From positions 45,738-109,737 of the forward strand of contig NZ_BOVL01000017.1 in assembly GCF_019972155.1 (NCBI RefSeq): a stretch of DNA of 64,000 bases, given 5' to 3'. This DNA is from Bradyrhizobium sp. RD5-C2 (lineage in GTDB: Bacteria; Pseudomonadota; Alphaproteobacteria; Rhizobiales; Xanthobacteraceae). A model generated the notes under the pieces. It did not search any database. It was not told where the DNA came from and saw only the letters and a program-made list of their open reading frames with translations. This document shows positions 26,539 through 35,146 of the stretch, piece by piece (position 1 is the stretch's first letter; every line of letters starts with the position of its first letter). Both the position numbers and the translations under genes were made by a program.

Positions 26539-27315
26539 CTAACCCCACCCCGACGTTAGCCCGCCGTCCACCGTGTAGATCACGCCCGACGTATAGCCTG
26601 CGCGGTCGGAGGCCAGGAACGCCATCAGGTCGCCGATCTCGCGCGCATGCGCGGGGCGGCCGAGCGGGAGGCCCTTCTGGAACTCCTTGTAGCGGCTCTC
26701 GTCGCCAAACTGGTTCTTGGCGCGGGTCTTGAGCAGCGTGACGTGGCGGTCGGTACCGACCGGGCCGGGATTGATACCGACGACGCGGATGTTGTCGGCG
26801 AGGCTCTTGCCGCCGAGCGCGCGGGTGAACGACATCAGCGCCGCATTGCCTGCGCTGCCGCAGATGTAGTTGGCGTCGAATTTCTCGCCGGCCGCGCCGA
26901 TGTCGTTGACGATCACGCCGCCGCCGCGCGCCTTCATCTGGGCATAGACCGCGCGCGTCAAATTGACATAGCCGAACACCTTGAGCTCCCAGGCATGCCG
27001 CCAGGTCGCCTCGTCGATCTTGTTGATCGAGCCGCCCGGGATGTCGCCGGCATTGTTGACGAGGATGTCGATGTCGGCAGCCTCTTTTGCCAATCGCGCA
27101 AGATCTTCGGATTTGCGCAGGTCGACGACGCTGATCGCGGCATCGATCTGGTGCGCGGAGCGCAGCCGCTCGGCCAGTGCCTTCAATTGCTCGCCGTTGC
27201 GGGCGGCGAGCAGCAAATTGGCGCCTTCCTCGGCAAAGGCTTCGGCGGCGGCCGCGCCAATGCCCTTGGAGGCGCCGGTGATCAGGACACGTTTGCCGCG
27301 CAGATGCAGATCCAT
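26539..27315 (-). CDS. SDR-family oxidoreductase
   Basis: A 258-residue short-chain dehydrogenase with TGASKGIGAAAAEAF and NNAGDIPGG. The C-terminal VIYTVDGGLTSGWG is usual. The catalytic region is atypical: where most SDRs have Ser and YxxxK the sequence reads NDIGAAGEKFDANYICGSAGNAALMSF, so the tyrosine is present but the lysine four positions on is not. It may use a different general base or have altered activity. It is divergent from the tartrate dehydrogenase gene 170 bp away. Confidence 0.85.
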   Translation of the reverse strand: MDLHLRGKRVLITGASKGIGAAAAEAFAEEGANLLLAARNGEQLKALAERLRSAHQIDAAISVVDLRKSEDLARLAKEAADIDILVNNAGDIPGGSINKIDEATWRHAWELKVFGYVNLTRAVYAQMKARGGGVIVNDIGAAGEKFDANYICGSAGNAALMSFTRALGGKSLADNIRVVGINPGPVGTDRHVTLLKTRAKNQFGDESRYKEFQKGLPLGRPAHAREIGDLMAFLASDRAGYTSGVIYTVDGGLTSGWG

Positions 27316-27484
27316 GGGATGTCTCGCTTTGGTATGAGGAATGGATGTCAGCGAAATTGGTGGGGCAGGGTCGCGCCGCGGTCAACACTGCACTGCAGCG
27401 TTGCGCTCTCGCGAAGTTTGGTCCATTGCAGGACCATCAGGATAGGCGGCATTGCCGGCCGGGCAAATCACAAGGGTGTTCTCG

Positions 27485-28561
27485 ATGAGCAGCAAAAAGC
27501 AGTATCGGATTGCAGTCATTCCCGGTGACGGCATCGGCAAGGAAGTGATGCCGGAGGGCCTGCGCGTCATCGAGGCGGCGGCGAAGAAGCACGGCGTCGA
27601 CGTGAAGTTCGACCATTTTGACTTCGCCTCCTACGACTACTACGAAAAGCACGGCGAGATGATGCCGGCCGACTGGAAGGACCAGATCGGCAAGCATGAC
27701 GCGATCTATTTCGGTGCGGTCGGCTGGCCGGCCAAGATCCCGGATCACATTTCGCTGTGGGGCTCGCTGATCAAGTTCCGGCGCGAATTCGACCAGTACG
27801 TTAATCTACGCCCGGTGCGGCTGATGCCCGGCGTGCCGTCGCCGCTGGCGAACCGCAAGCCCGGTGACATCGATTTCTGGGTGGTGCGCGAGAACACCGA
27901 GGGCGAATACTCCTCCGTCGGCGGCCGCATGTTCCCGGATACCGACCGCGAATTCGTCACGCAGCAGACCGTGATGACCCGCGTCGGCGTCGACCGCATC
28001 CTGAAATTCGCGTTCGATCTAGCGCAGTCGCGGCCGAAGAAGCATCTGACTTCGGCGACCAAGTCGAACGGCATCTCCATCACCATGCCCTATTGGGACG
28101 AGCGCGTGGAGGCGATGGCCAAGAAGTATCCGGGCGTGAAGTGGGACAAGTACCACATCGACATCCTCACCGCGAACTTCGTGCTGCATCCGGACTGGTT
28201 CGACGTCGTGGTCGGCTCCAATTTGTTCGGGGATATCCTGTCCGACCTCGGTCCGGCCTGCACCGGCACGATCGGCATCGCGCCGTCGGGCAACATCAAT
28301 CCGGAAGGCAATTTCCCGTCGGTGTTCGAGCCGGTGCACGGCTCGGCGCCTGACATCGCGGGGCAGGGCATCGCCAACCCGATCGGCATGATCTGGTCGG
28401 GCGCGATGATGCTGGAGCACCTCGGCGAGAAGCAGGCAGCCGCCGCCATCGTCGGCGCGATCGAGCGCACGCTCGGCGAACGCACGCTGCGCACCCGCGA
28501 CCTCGGCGGCAACGCCGACACCACGGCGTGCGGCAAGGCCGTGGCGGAGATGGTGGAGTAA
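27485..28561 (+). CDS. ttuC: Tartrate dehydrogenase/D-malate dehydrogenase (decarboxylating)
   Basis: A 358-residue beta-decarboxylating dehydrogenase of the isopropylmalate/tartrate group. Signature features are VIPGDGIGKEVMPEG, RENTEGEYSSVGGR (substrate-binding Arg and Glu), YHIDILTANFVLHPDWFD with the catalytic Lys-Tyr region, GSNLFGDILSDLG for the metal, and PVHGSAPDIAG for NAD. It would oxidise D-malate, tartrate or a similar hydroxyacid with NAD and Mn2+ or Mg2+. ATG 27485 opens the standard N-terminus. A 2-hydroxyacid dehydrogenase gene lies downstream on the opposite strand. Confidence 0.9.
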   Translation: MSSKKQYRIAVIPGDGIGKEVMPEGLRVIEAAAKKHGVDVKFDHFDFASYDYYEKHGEMMPADWKDQIGKHDAIYFGAVGWPAKIPDHISLWGSLIKFRREFDQYVNLRPVRLMPGVPSPLANRKPGDIDFWVVRENTEGEYSSVGGRMFPDTDREFVTQQTVMTRVGVDRILKFAFDLAQSRPKKHLTSATKSNGISITMPYWDERVEAMAKKYPGVKWDKYHIDILTANFVLHPDWFDVVVGSNLFGDILSDLGPACTGTIGIAPSGNINPEGNFPSVFEPVHGSAPDIAGQGIANPIGMIWSGAMMLEHLGEKQAAAAIVGAIERTLGERTLRTRDLGGNADTTACGKAVAEMVE

Positions 28562-28581
28562 GCTGCGCTGTCAACCACGGG

Positions 28582-28720
28582 GTCGCCCTGGCGAAAGCCA
28601 GGACCCATTACCCCGAGTGCTCGTTGGCTTGATAGGTCTGACCACCGGCCTGCGCGATGACACAGGCCGGTGGTAATGGGTCCTGGATTGCGCTCGCTAC
28701 GCTCGCTTGTCCAGGACGAC
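28582..28720. repeat. Long palindromic repeat between convergent genes
   Basis: A 139-bp inverted repeat with outer arms GGTCGCCCTGGCGAAAGCC... and ...GCTTGTCCAGGACGAC, an inner pair ACCACCGGCC/GGCCGGTGGT, and ACCCATTACC/GGTAATGGGT. It belongs to the GTCGTCCCGGCGAAGGCC type seen at 57618 and 63784, though diverged. Confidence 0.8.
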
Positions 28721-28728
28721 GTCGATAA

Positions 28729-29640
28729 TTATTGCTTCACGATCCTGCGGCAATGCTCCCATGCCGCGTGGATCAGGTTCTCGCTCGCCTCGGGCGTGCG
28801 GAACGCGGAATGCGCCGACAGCGTCACGTTCGGGATCTTGGTCAGCGGGTGATCCTTCGGCAGCGGCTCGATGTTGTAGACATCGAGGCCGGCGTGGCGG
28901 ATGTGGCCCGAATTGAGCGCATCGATCATCGCCTGCTCGTCGACGATGGCGCCGCGCGCAGTGTTGATCAGCACTACGCCCTTCTTCATCCTGGCGATCT
29001 TCTCGCGCGTGATCATCCCGCGGGTCTCGTCGTTCAAGAGCAGATGGAGCGAGACCACGTCGCTGTTCGCCAGCACCGTGTCGAGCTCGGTGAATTCGAC
29101 GCCCGGATGGCTCTTGGGCGACCGGTTCCAGGCGATCACCTTCATGCCGCTGCCGAGCGCGATGCGGGCGACTTCGGCGGCGATGCCGCCGAAGCCGACC
29201 AGGCCGAGCGTCTTGCCGGTGAGCTGCATGCCGTCCTCGCGCAGCCAGTTGCCGGCGCGCATCTCGCGGTCCATCTGCGCGATCACCCGCGCCGACGACC
29301 ACATCAGCGCGATTGCGGATTCCGCGACCGCGGTGTCGCCATAACCCTTGATCAGGTGCACGGAGATGCCGAGCTCCGCGAGCTCTTCCGGGTTCATGTA
29401 GCTGCGCGCGCCGGTGCCGAGGAACACGACGTGCTTCAGGCCGGCGCACTTTTTCGCGATGTCGGTCGGCAGCGCGGTGTGATCGACGACCGCGATCTCG
29501 GCGCCGTCGAGCACCGCCGGATAGTCCTCGGACTTGATGTCCGGGTTGCGGTTGATCCGCATCCTGGGATCGCCGGGCTTTTCCAGCCGCTCCGTGATGA
29601 CAGCGAGCGATTCATTGGCGTCGACAAACACTGCGCGCAC
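28729..29640 (-). CDS. D-2-hydroxyacid dehydrogenase
   Basis: About 303 residues. The NAD-binding Rossmann turn is GLVGFGGIAAEVA, and the catalytic triad is the Arg in NTARGAIVD, the Glu in YNIEPLP and the His in LSAHSAF. It would reduce a 2-keto acid or oxidise a D-2-hydroxyacid. GTG 29640 is favoured because GGAGG lies five bases upstream; GTG 29652 would place the start over that site. The M20 hydrolase gene is 30 bp upstream in the same direction, suggesting joint transcription. The substrate may be linked to the hydroxyacid chemistry of the convergent ttuC-like gene, by context only. Confidence 0.88.
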   Translation of the reverse strand: MRAVFVDANESLAVITERLEKPGDPRMRINRNPDIKSEDYPAVLDGAEIAVVDHTALPTDIAKKCAGLKHVVFLGTGARSYMNPEELAELGISVHLIKGYGDTAVAESAIALMWSSARVIAQMDREMRAGNWLREDGMQLTGKTLGLVGFGGIAAEVARIALGSGMKVIAWNRSPKSHPGVEFTELDTVLANSDVVSLHLLLNDETRGMITREKIARMKKGVVLINTARGAIVDEQAMIDALNSGHIRHAGLDVYNIEPLPKDHPLTKIPNVTLSAHSAFRTPEASENLIHAAWEHCRRIVKQ

Positions 29641-29670
29641 GAAAGCCTCCACTGAAGGAAGAAGGGATGA

Positions 29671-30921
29671 TCAGGATGCGACGCCGGCGAGCGCCAGCAC
29701 CGTATGCATCAGGACGTTGGCGCCGGCGGCACAATCGGTCTGCGTGGCGTCTTCAAGCTCGTTGTGGCTGATGCCGTCCTTGCAGGGCACGAACACCATC
29801 GCCGCCGGGATCACCGTGTTGAGGTTGCAGGCGTCGTGGCCGGCGCCGGAGGTGATGCGGCGGTGCGAATAGCCGAGGTGCTGGGCTGCGTTCTCCACGG
29901 CGTCGACCAGCTTCGGGTCGAAATGCGTCGGCGCCTTGCGCCAGACCAGATCGAGCTGAACCTCGACCTTGCGCCGTGCGGCGATCTCGGCAACCGCGGC
30001 CCGCAGGTCACGATCCAGCGCGTCCATGATCGCGGCATCGGCGCTGCGGCAATCCACCGTGAAGGCGATCTCGCCGGGAATGACGTTGCGCGAGGGCGCT
30101 GCGATCACCGCCTCGCCGATGGTGCCGACCGCCTTCGGGCCATGTTTCTTTGCGATGCTTTCCATCGCCAGCACGATCTCCGACAGCGTCGCTAGCGCGT
30201 CGCGGCGCAGCGGCATCGGGGTGGATCCCGCGTGGCTCTCGAAGCCTGTGATCTTGCCGTCGTACCACAACACGCCCTGGCCGGAATCGACCACGCCGAT
30301 GGCCTTGCCTTCGGCCTCCAGGATCGGGCCCTGTTCGATATGCAGCTCGACGAAGCTGGTGAACTTCTGGCGGCCGACCGGGGCATCGCCGCGATAACCG
30401 ATCGAGTCGAGCGCCTGCGCCACCGTGACGCCCTCGGCGTCCTTGCGCGACAGAATGTCGTCGGTGGTGAAATCGCCGACATAGGCGGCCGAGGCCATCA
30501 TCGCCGGCGCAAAGCGCGAGCCTTCTTCGTTGGTCCAGTTGCAGATGCAGATCGGCAGCTCGGTCTCGATCCCGGCATCGTTGAGCGTACGCACCAGTTC
30601 GAGCCCGGCCAGCGTGCCGAGGATGCCGTCATATTTGCCGCCGGTCGGCTGGGTGTCGAGATGCGAGCCGACGCCGATCGGCGGCTTCGACATATCCCGC
30701 CCTTTCCGCAACCCGAACATCGAGCCGAGCGCATCGACCTGCACCTCGAGGCCGGCGCTCTCGCAGGCCTTGCGGAACCAGTCGCGTACCTGCTTGTCTT
30801 CGGCGCTGAGGGTCAACCGCCGCACGCCGCCCTTGGGCGTCGCACCGAATTGCGCGGTTTCGTGGATGGTGCCCCAGAGGCGGGCGGAATCGATCTGCAG
30901 GTTGGTGGCGGCTCGGCTCAT
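29671..30921 (-). CDS. M20-family Zn-dependent amidohydrolase (N-carbamoyl-amino acid hydrolase/allantoate amidohydrolase-like)
   Basis: A 416-residue binuclear zinc hydrolase. Metal-ligand motifs are GVGSHLDTQPTGGKYDG (His, Asp), TNEEGSRF (Glu), VELHIEQGP (His) and GAGHDACNL (His). HAGSTPMPLRRD is the conserved lid and dimerisation segment of the hydantoinase/carbamoylase type. It would cleave an N-carbamoyl amino acid, ureido acid or allantoate. It is followed closely by the 2-hydroxyacid dehydrogenase gene. No hydantoinase gene is nearby, so a ureido substrate from outside, perhaps brought in by the ABC importer 2 kb away, is a guess. Confidence 0.87.
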   Translation of the reverse strand: MSRAATNLQIDSARLWGTIHETAQFGATPKGGVRRLTLSAEDKQVRDWFRKACESAGLEVQVDALGSMFGLRKGRDMSKPPIGVGSHLDTQPTGGKYDGILGTLAGLELVRTLNDAGIETELPICICNWTNEEGSRFAPAMMASAAYVGDFTTDDILSRKDAEGVTVAQALDSIGYRGDAPVGRQKFTSFVELHIEQGPILEAEGKAIGVVDSGQGVLWYDGKITGFESHAGSTPMPLRRDALATLSEIVLAMESIAKKHGPKAVGTIGEAVIAAPSRNVIPGEIAFTVDCRSADAAIMDALDRDLRAAVAEIAARRKVEVQLDLVWRKAPTHFDPKLVDAVENAAQHLGYSHRRITSGAGHDACNLNTVIPAAMVFVPCKDGISHNELEDATQTDCAAGANVLMHTVLALAGVAS

Positions 30922-30942
30922 GTCGTCAGTCCATTTTTATTC

Positions 30943-31025
30943 GGTCATTCCGAGGCGATGCGTCAGCATCGAACCCGGAATCTCGAGATTCCGGGTTCGG
31001 CTCTTCGAGCCGCCCCGGAATGACG
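30943..31025. repeat. Dispersed palindromic repeat, CGTCATTCCGGG-like
   Basis: An 83-bp inverted repeat: GGTCATTCCGAGGCG at the left, CGCCCCGGAATGACG at the right, with an internal GAACCCGGAATCTCG/CGAGATTCCGGGTTC pair. It is related to the unit at 60876. Confidence 0.88.
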
Positions 31026-31045
31026 TTTGATTATCCGGCACTCGT

Positions 31046-31963
31046 TCAATGGCGCGCCGCGTCCATCGCGTCAACCGCCACGCTCGCCTGCGCGATCTGC
31101 CTGGCGAGATGGGCGACGCGCTCGATGGCGACCGCATCGGGGGAGGCGAGCCAGCTCGCGGTGAAGGTGAGGGGCGGCAGCTTGAGGTCGGTATCGAGCA
31201 ATTGCAAGCGGCCGTCAGCGAGTTCGTTCTCGACGATCGCCGACGGAATCACCGCAATGCCAAGGCCTTCATTGGCCATGTGGATCACGGTCGCGAGCGA
31301 GGTCGAGGCATGCAGCCGGATCGGCGGCAGATCGGGGGCATTGAACAGCGCACGCACGGTCTCATAGGGCTGGGTCTTGCGCGGAAACGTGATGATCGGA
31401 AACCGCGCCAGATCCCGCCGCGCCACCGGGCCGGGGCCGAGACCGAGCGACGGGCTCGCCAGGAAACCGATCGGGTAATCGCACAGCACATGATTGTGCG
31501 CGCCGGATGCCGAGACCGGTCCGAGCACGAAGGCGAGCTCGATCTCCTGCGCCAGCAGCCGCGGGGTCAGGTTCGGCGTGATGTCGACCTCGATCTCGAG
31601 CGACAGGTTCGGGTAGATCTCGTTGACGCTCTTGACCAGCCGCGGCAGCCAGGTGTGCACGATGGTCTCCGCGACACCGAGCCGCAGCGCGCCGCGCATC
31701 GCCGAGCGGTCGCCGACCTCCGCCATCATCTCCGAGCGCAGGCCGATCAGTTTCTCGGCGTAGGTCATCATCAGCCGTCCGCTCGGCGTCGGCGAGGCCA
31801 CCCGGTGATCCCGGTTCAACAGCTTGACGCCCATCTCGCGCTCGAGCTGGGCGATGCGCTGGGAGATCGCGGGCTGGGTGGTGTTGAGCCGCTGGGCGGC
31901 GCCGCGGAAGCTGCCGAGCTTGACGACCCAGAGGAAGGTTTCGATCGAGCGGAAGTCCGTCAT
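31046..31963 (-). CDS. LysR-family transcriptional regulator
   Basis: A 305-residue LTTR with helix-turn-helix RGAAQRLNTTQPAISQRIAQLERE (residues ~18-42) and an effector domain after residue ~90. ATG 31963 has GGGGA at suitable distance; ATG 31972 is the alternative. It is divergent from the hydro-lyase-like gene and the ABC importer, and a strong LTTR-type palindrome lies in between. It probably regulates that transport and catabolic unit and itself. Confidence 0.9.
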   Translation of the reverse strand: MTDFRSIETFLWVVKLGSFRGAAQRLNTTQPAISQRIAQLEREMGVKLLNRDHRVASPTPSGRLMMTYAEKLIGLRSEMMAEVGDRSAMRGALRLGVAETIVHTWLPRLVKSVNEIYPNLSLEIEVDITPNLTPRLLAQEIELAFVLGPVSASGAHNHVLCDYPIGFLASPSLGLGPGPVARRDLARFPIITFPRKTQPYETVRALFNAPDLPPIRLHASTSLATVIHMANEGLGIAVIPSAIVENELADGRLQLLDTDLKLPPLTFTASWLASPDAVAIERVAHLARQIAQASVAVDAMDAARH

Positions 31964-31979
31964 TGGAAGCATATCCCCG

Positions 31980-32002
31980 ATCGATAAATCCTATTTATCG
32001 AT
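31980..32002. promoter_or_regulatory. LysR operator: 23-bp inverted repeat
   Basis: Arms ATCGATAAAT (31980-31989) and ATTTATCGAT (31993-32002) are perfect complements around CCT. The centre TAAAT-CCT-ATTTA is an LTTR T-N11-A box. It lies 16 bp upstream of the LysR start and 81 bp upstream of the divergent gene, the classical position for autoregulation and activation. Confidence 0.75.
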
Positions 32003-32083
32003 TTTGATTAGAAAGGACGATTAGACATTATATCACGCTTGGTGTTGGTTTGTCCTTGTCGAGATTATGGGCAGGAGAATCCC

Positions 32084-32902
32084 ATGACTGTTTTTGCGGC
32101 AGTGCAGCGATCTCAGGGGGAGCCGGTGCTGGCGAGCGTCGAAGCGCGGCGCGCCAGCCGCAACGGCATGGCCTCGGCCACCACGGCCGGTCTCGCCAAC
32201 GGTTTCGTCCAAGGCAATCTGGCGATCCTGCCGGAGAAGCTGGCCGGCGCCTTCCATCGCTTCTGCCAGCTCAATCCCAAACCGTGCCCGATCATCGGCA
32301 TGTCCGATGTGGGCGATCCCCGCATCCCCGCGCTCGGCCTCGACCTCGACATCCGCACCGACGTGCCGCGCTACCGGGTTTGGCGCGACGGCGAGGTGGC
32401 CGACGAGCCGACCGACATCACCAAATACTGGCGCGACGATCTCGTCACCTTCGTGCTCGGCTGCTCCTATTCGTTCGAGGAGGCGCTGCTGGAGGACGGG
32501 CTGCCGATCCGTCACATCGAACGCAACCTGCGTGTGCCAATGTACCGGACCAACATCGCCTGCCAGCCGTCGGGGCCGTTCGCGGGACCGATGGTGGTGT
32601 CGATGCGCCCGTTCAAGCCGGCGGATGCGATCCGCGCGGTGCAGATCACCTCGCGTTTCCCGTCGGTGCACGGCGCACCGGTCCATCTCGGCCATCCGCA
32701 TGCAATCGGCATCAAGGACATCGCCAAGCCCGACTATGGCGATCCGGTGCCGGTGGCCGATGACGAGATCCCGGTGTTCTGGGCCTGTGGCGTGACGCCG
32801 CAATCGGTGATCGCAAGTGCGAAGCTGCCTTTCGCGATCACGCATTCGCCGGGCCTGATGCTGGTGACCGATCTCAGGAACAAGCAGCTGGCTGTGCTCT
32901 GA
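32084..32902 (+). CDS. D-glutamate cyclase/hydro-lyase-like protein (DUF1445, YcsI family)
   Basis: A 272-residue protein of the DUF1445 'putative hydro-lyase' group, which includes YcsI-type proteins and mammalian D-glutamate cyclase homologues. Conserved stretches are GFVQGNLAILP, CPIIGMSDVGD, FVLGCSYSFEEAL and HSPGLMLVTDL. It probably handles a cyclic or dehydrated amino acid such as a 5-oxoproline-type compound. GCAGGAGAATCCC precedes ATG 32084. It leads the genes divergent from LysR and is followed after 86 bp by the ABC importer, suggesting that importer carries its substrate. Confidence 0.82.
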   Translation: MTVFAAVQRSQGEPVLASVEARRASRNGMASATTAGLANGFVQGNLAILPEKLAGAFHRFCQLNPKPCPIIGMSDVGDPRIPALGLDLDIRTDVPRYRVWRDGEVADEPTDITKYWRDDLVTFVLGCSYSFEEALLEDGLPIRHIERNLRVPMYRTNIACQPSGPFAGPMVVSMRPFKPADAIRAVQITSRFPSVHGAPVHLGHPHAIGIKDIAKPDYGDPVPVADDEIPVFWACGVTPQSVIASAKLPFAITHSPGLMLVTDLRNKQLAVL

Positions 32903-32988
32903 ATAGGCAATTCGTGCAATTCATTGAGGCTTTACTGCGCGCTACAAGCGTCACATCGATAATAACAAGCTGACCAAGGGGAATTTCG

Positions 32989-34236
32989 ATGACGATCTCT
33001 CGCCGTAACGTGTTGCTGGGTGCCACTGCTGCCGCTGCGCTCGGTCCGATGGCCGCGCGCGCGCAGACAAGCGAAGTGGCAATCGGCGTGATTTATCCGC
33101 TGTCCGGCTCAAGCGCAGCGATCGGTGTCGACGCGCAGCATGCCTTCAACACCGCGGCCGAGATCATCAACAAGAACTATGATTTCGCACTGCCGCTCGC
33201 CAAGGGCGAGGGCCTGTCCGACCTCGGCGGCGCCAAGGTCCGCCTCGTGTTCGCCGACCACCAGGCCGACCCGCAGAAGGGCCGCGCCGAGACCGAGCGC
33301 CTGATCACCCAGGAGAAGGTCTGTGCCGTCGTCGGCACCTATCAGAGCGCGGTTGCCGTCACCGTCAGCCAGACCTGCGAGCGCTACGGCGTTCCGTTCA
33401 TCTCGGCCGACAACTCCTCCCCGAGCCTGCATCGCCGAGGCCTGAAGTATTATTTCCGCGCTTCGCCGCATGACGAGATGTTCTCGGCCGCGATGTTCGA
33501 CTTCTTCGATGCGATGAAGAAGAAGGGCCAGAAGATCGAGACCCTGGCGCTGTTCCACGAGGACACCATCTTCGGCACCGATTCGGCGAACGCCCAGACC
33601 AAGCTCGCCGGCGAGCGCGGCTACAAGATCGTGGCCGACATCAAGTACCGCGCCAACTCGCCGTCGCTGACCGCCGAGGTACAGCAGCTCAAGGCGGCGA
33701 ACGCCGACGTGCTGATGCCGTCGAGCTACACCACCGACTCGATCCTGCTGGTCAAGACCATGGCCGAGCTCGGCTACAAGCCGAAGAACATCATGGCGCA
33801 GGATGCCGGCTTCTCGGAGAAGGCGACCTATGACGCGGTCGGCGACAAGCTCGAGGGCGTGATCTCGCGCGGCAGCTTCTCGCTCGATCTGGCACAGAAG
33901 CGGCCGATGGTCGGTCTCATCAACGAGATGTACCGCGCCAAGTCCGGCAAGGACTTCAACGATTACACCTCGCGCCAGTTCATGGGCCTGATCGTGATGG
34001 CCGATGCCGTCAACCGTGCCAAGTCGACCGACGGCGAGAAGATCCGCGAGGCGCTGGTCGCCACCGACATGCCCGGCGACGTCACCATCATGCCGTGGCG
34101 GCGCGTCAAGTTCGACGAGATGGGGCAGAACAATTTCGCCGATCCGGTGCTGCTGCAATACACCGCGAAGAACTTCGTGACGATCTTCCCGGAACAGGCC
34201 GCCGTCTCCGAGGCGATCTGGCCGATGAACAGCTGA
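32989..34236 (+). CDS. ABC transporter substrate-binding protein, branched-chain amino acid type
   Basis: A 415-residue periplasmic binding protein of the LivJ/amide type. The N-terminus SRRNVLLGATAAAALGPMAARAQ is a likely Tat signal (twin Arg, hydrophobic core, cleavage at ARAQ). The mature part begins EVAIGVIYPLSGSSAAIG, the first ligand-binding strand and loop. AGGGGAATTTCG precedes the ATG. It opens a five-gene importer unit. The ligand could be an amino acid, amide, urea derivative or aromatic acid; the neighbouring catabolic genes favour an amino-acid-like compound. Confidence 0.9.
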   Translation: MTISRRNVLLGATAAAALGPMAARAQTSEVAIGVIYPLSGSSAAIGVDAQHAFNTAAEIINKNYDFALPLAKGEGLSDLGGAKVRLVFADHQADPQKGRAETERLITQEKVCAVVGTYQSAVAVTVSQTCERYGVPFISADNSSPSLHRRGLKYYFRASPHDEMFSAAMFDFFDAMKKKGQKIETLALFHEDTIFGTDSANAQTKLAGERGYKIVADIKYRANSPSLTAEVQQLKAANADVLMPSSYTTDSILLVKTMAELGYKPKNIMAQDAGFSEKATYDAVGDKLEGVISRGSFSLDLAQKRPMVGLINEMYRAKSGKDFNDYTSRQFMGLIVMADAVNRAKSTDGEKIREALVATDMPGDVTIMPWRRVKFDEMGQNNFADPVLLQYTAKNFVTIFPEQAAVSEAIWPMNS

Positions 34237-34267
34237 TCGGTCGGACGCTAGAGGGGGGCAGACGACG

Positions 34268-35146
34268 GTGACAGCCGAGACCATTATCCAGAGTTTGGCG
34301 AGCGGCCTCTTGATGGGGCTGCTCTACGGACTGATCGCCGCCGGCCTCGCATTGATCTTCGGATTGATGGACGTCGTGAATTTCGCGCACGGCGAGTTCC
34401 TGATGATCGCGATGTACGTGACCTTCTTCCTGTTCGCGTTCTTCGCGATCGATCCCTTGCTTGCGGCGCCTTTGGTCGCCGCGGCATTGTTCGTGTTCGG
34501 CGCGGTGGTCTACCTGCTGGTGGTCCGCTTCGCGATGCGCGCCAAGGCCAATGCCGGCATGGTGCAGATCTTCTCCACCTTCGGCCTTGCGATCGTGATG
34601 CGGGGCCTTGCCCAGTTCTTCTTCACGCCGGACTACCGCAGCGTCACCAACTCCTGGGTCGGCGGCAAGACGATCTCGATTGGCGGCATCTATCTGCCGG
34701 AGCCGCAGCTGATCGGCGCGATGCTGTCGATCGCGGCCTTTGTCGCGCTCTACTTCTTCATCAATCGCACCGATTTCGGGCGCGCGCTCGAGGCGACACG
34801 CGAGGACGCCGGCGCGGTGGCGCTGGTCGGCATCGACAAGAACCGGGTGTTTGCGCTCGGCTGGGGCCTTGGTGCGGCGCTGGTCGGCCTTGCCGGTGCC
34901 ATCATGGCGATCTTCTTCTACATCTATCCCGACGTCGGCGCGTCGTTTGCGCTGATCGCCTACGTCACCGTGGCGCTCGGCGGCTTCGGCAGCGTGTTCG
35001 GCGCCTTTGCCGGCGGCATCATCGTCGGCCTGGTCGAGGCGACCACCGCGCTGATCCTGCCGCCGTCGCTGAAATCGGTCGGCATCTATGCCGTCTATCT
35101 CCTGGTCGTCTTCATCCGCCCGCGTGGCCTGTTCGGATCGATGTGA
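34268..35146 (+). CDS. livH: Branched-chain amino acid-type ABC permease (LivH-like)
   Basis: A 292-residue inner-membrane permease with about eight membrane segments and the typical N-terminal LASGLLMGLLYGLIAAGLALIFG and NFAHGEFLM stretches of LivH. It starts at GTG 34268 after a G-rich ribosome-binding site and ends overlapping the LivM-like gene by four bases (GTGA). It pairs with the LivM-like protein to form the channel. Confidence 0.92.
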   Translation: MTAETIIQSLASGLLMGLLYGLIAAGLALIFGLMDVVNFAHGEFLMIAMYVTFFLFAFFAIDPLLAAPLVAAALFVFGAVVYLLVVRFAMRAKANAGMVQIFSTFGLAIVMRGLAQFFFTPDYRSVTNSWVGGKTISIGGIYLPEPQLIGAMLSIAAFVALYFFINRTDFGRALEATREDAGAVALVGIDKNRVFALGWGLGAALVGLAGAIMAIFFYIYPDVGASFALIAYVTVALGGFGSVFGAFAGGIIVGLVEATTALILPPSLKSVGIYAVYLLVVFIRPRGLFGSM

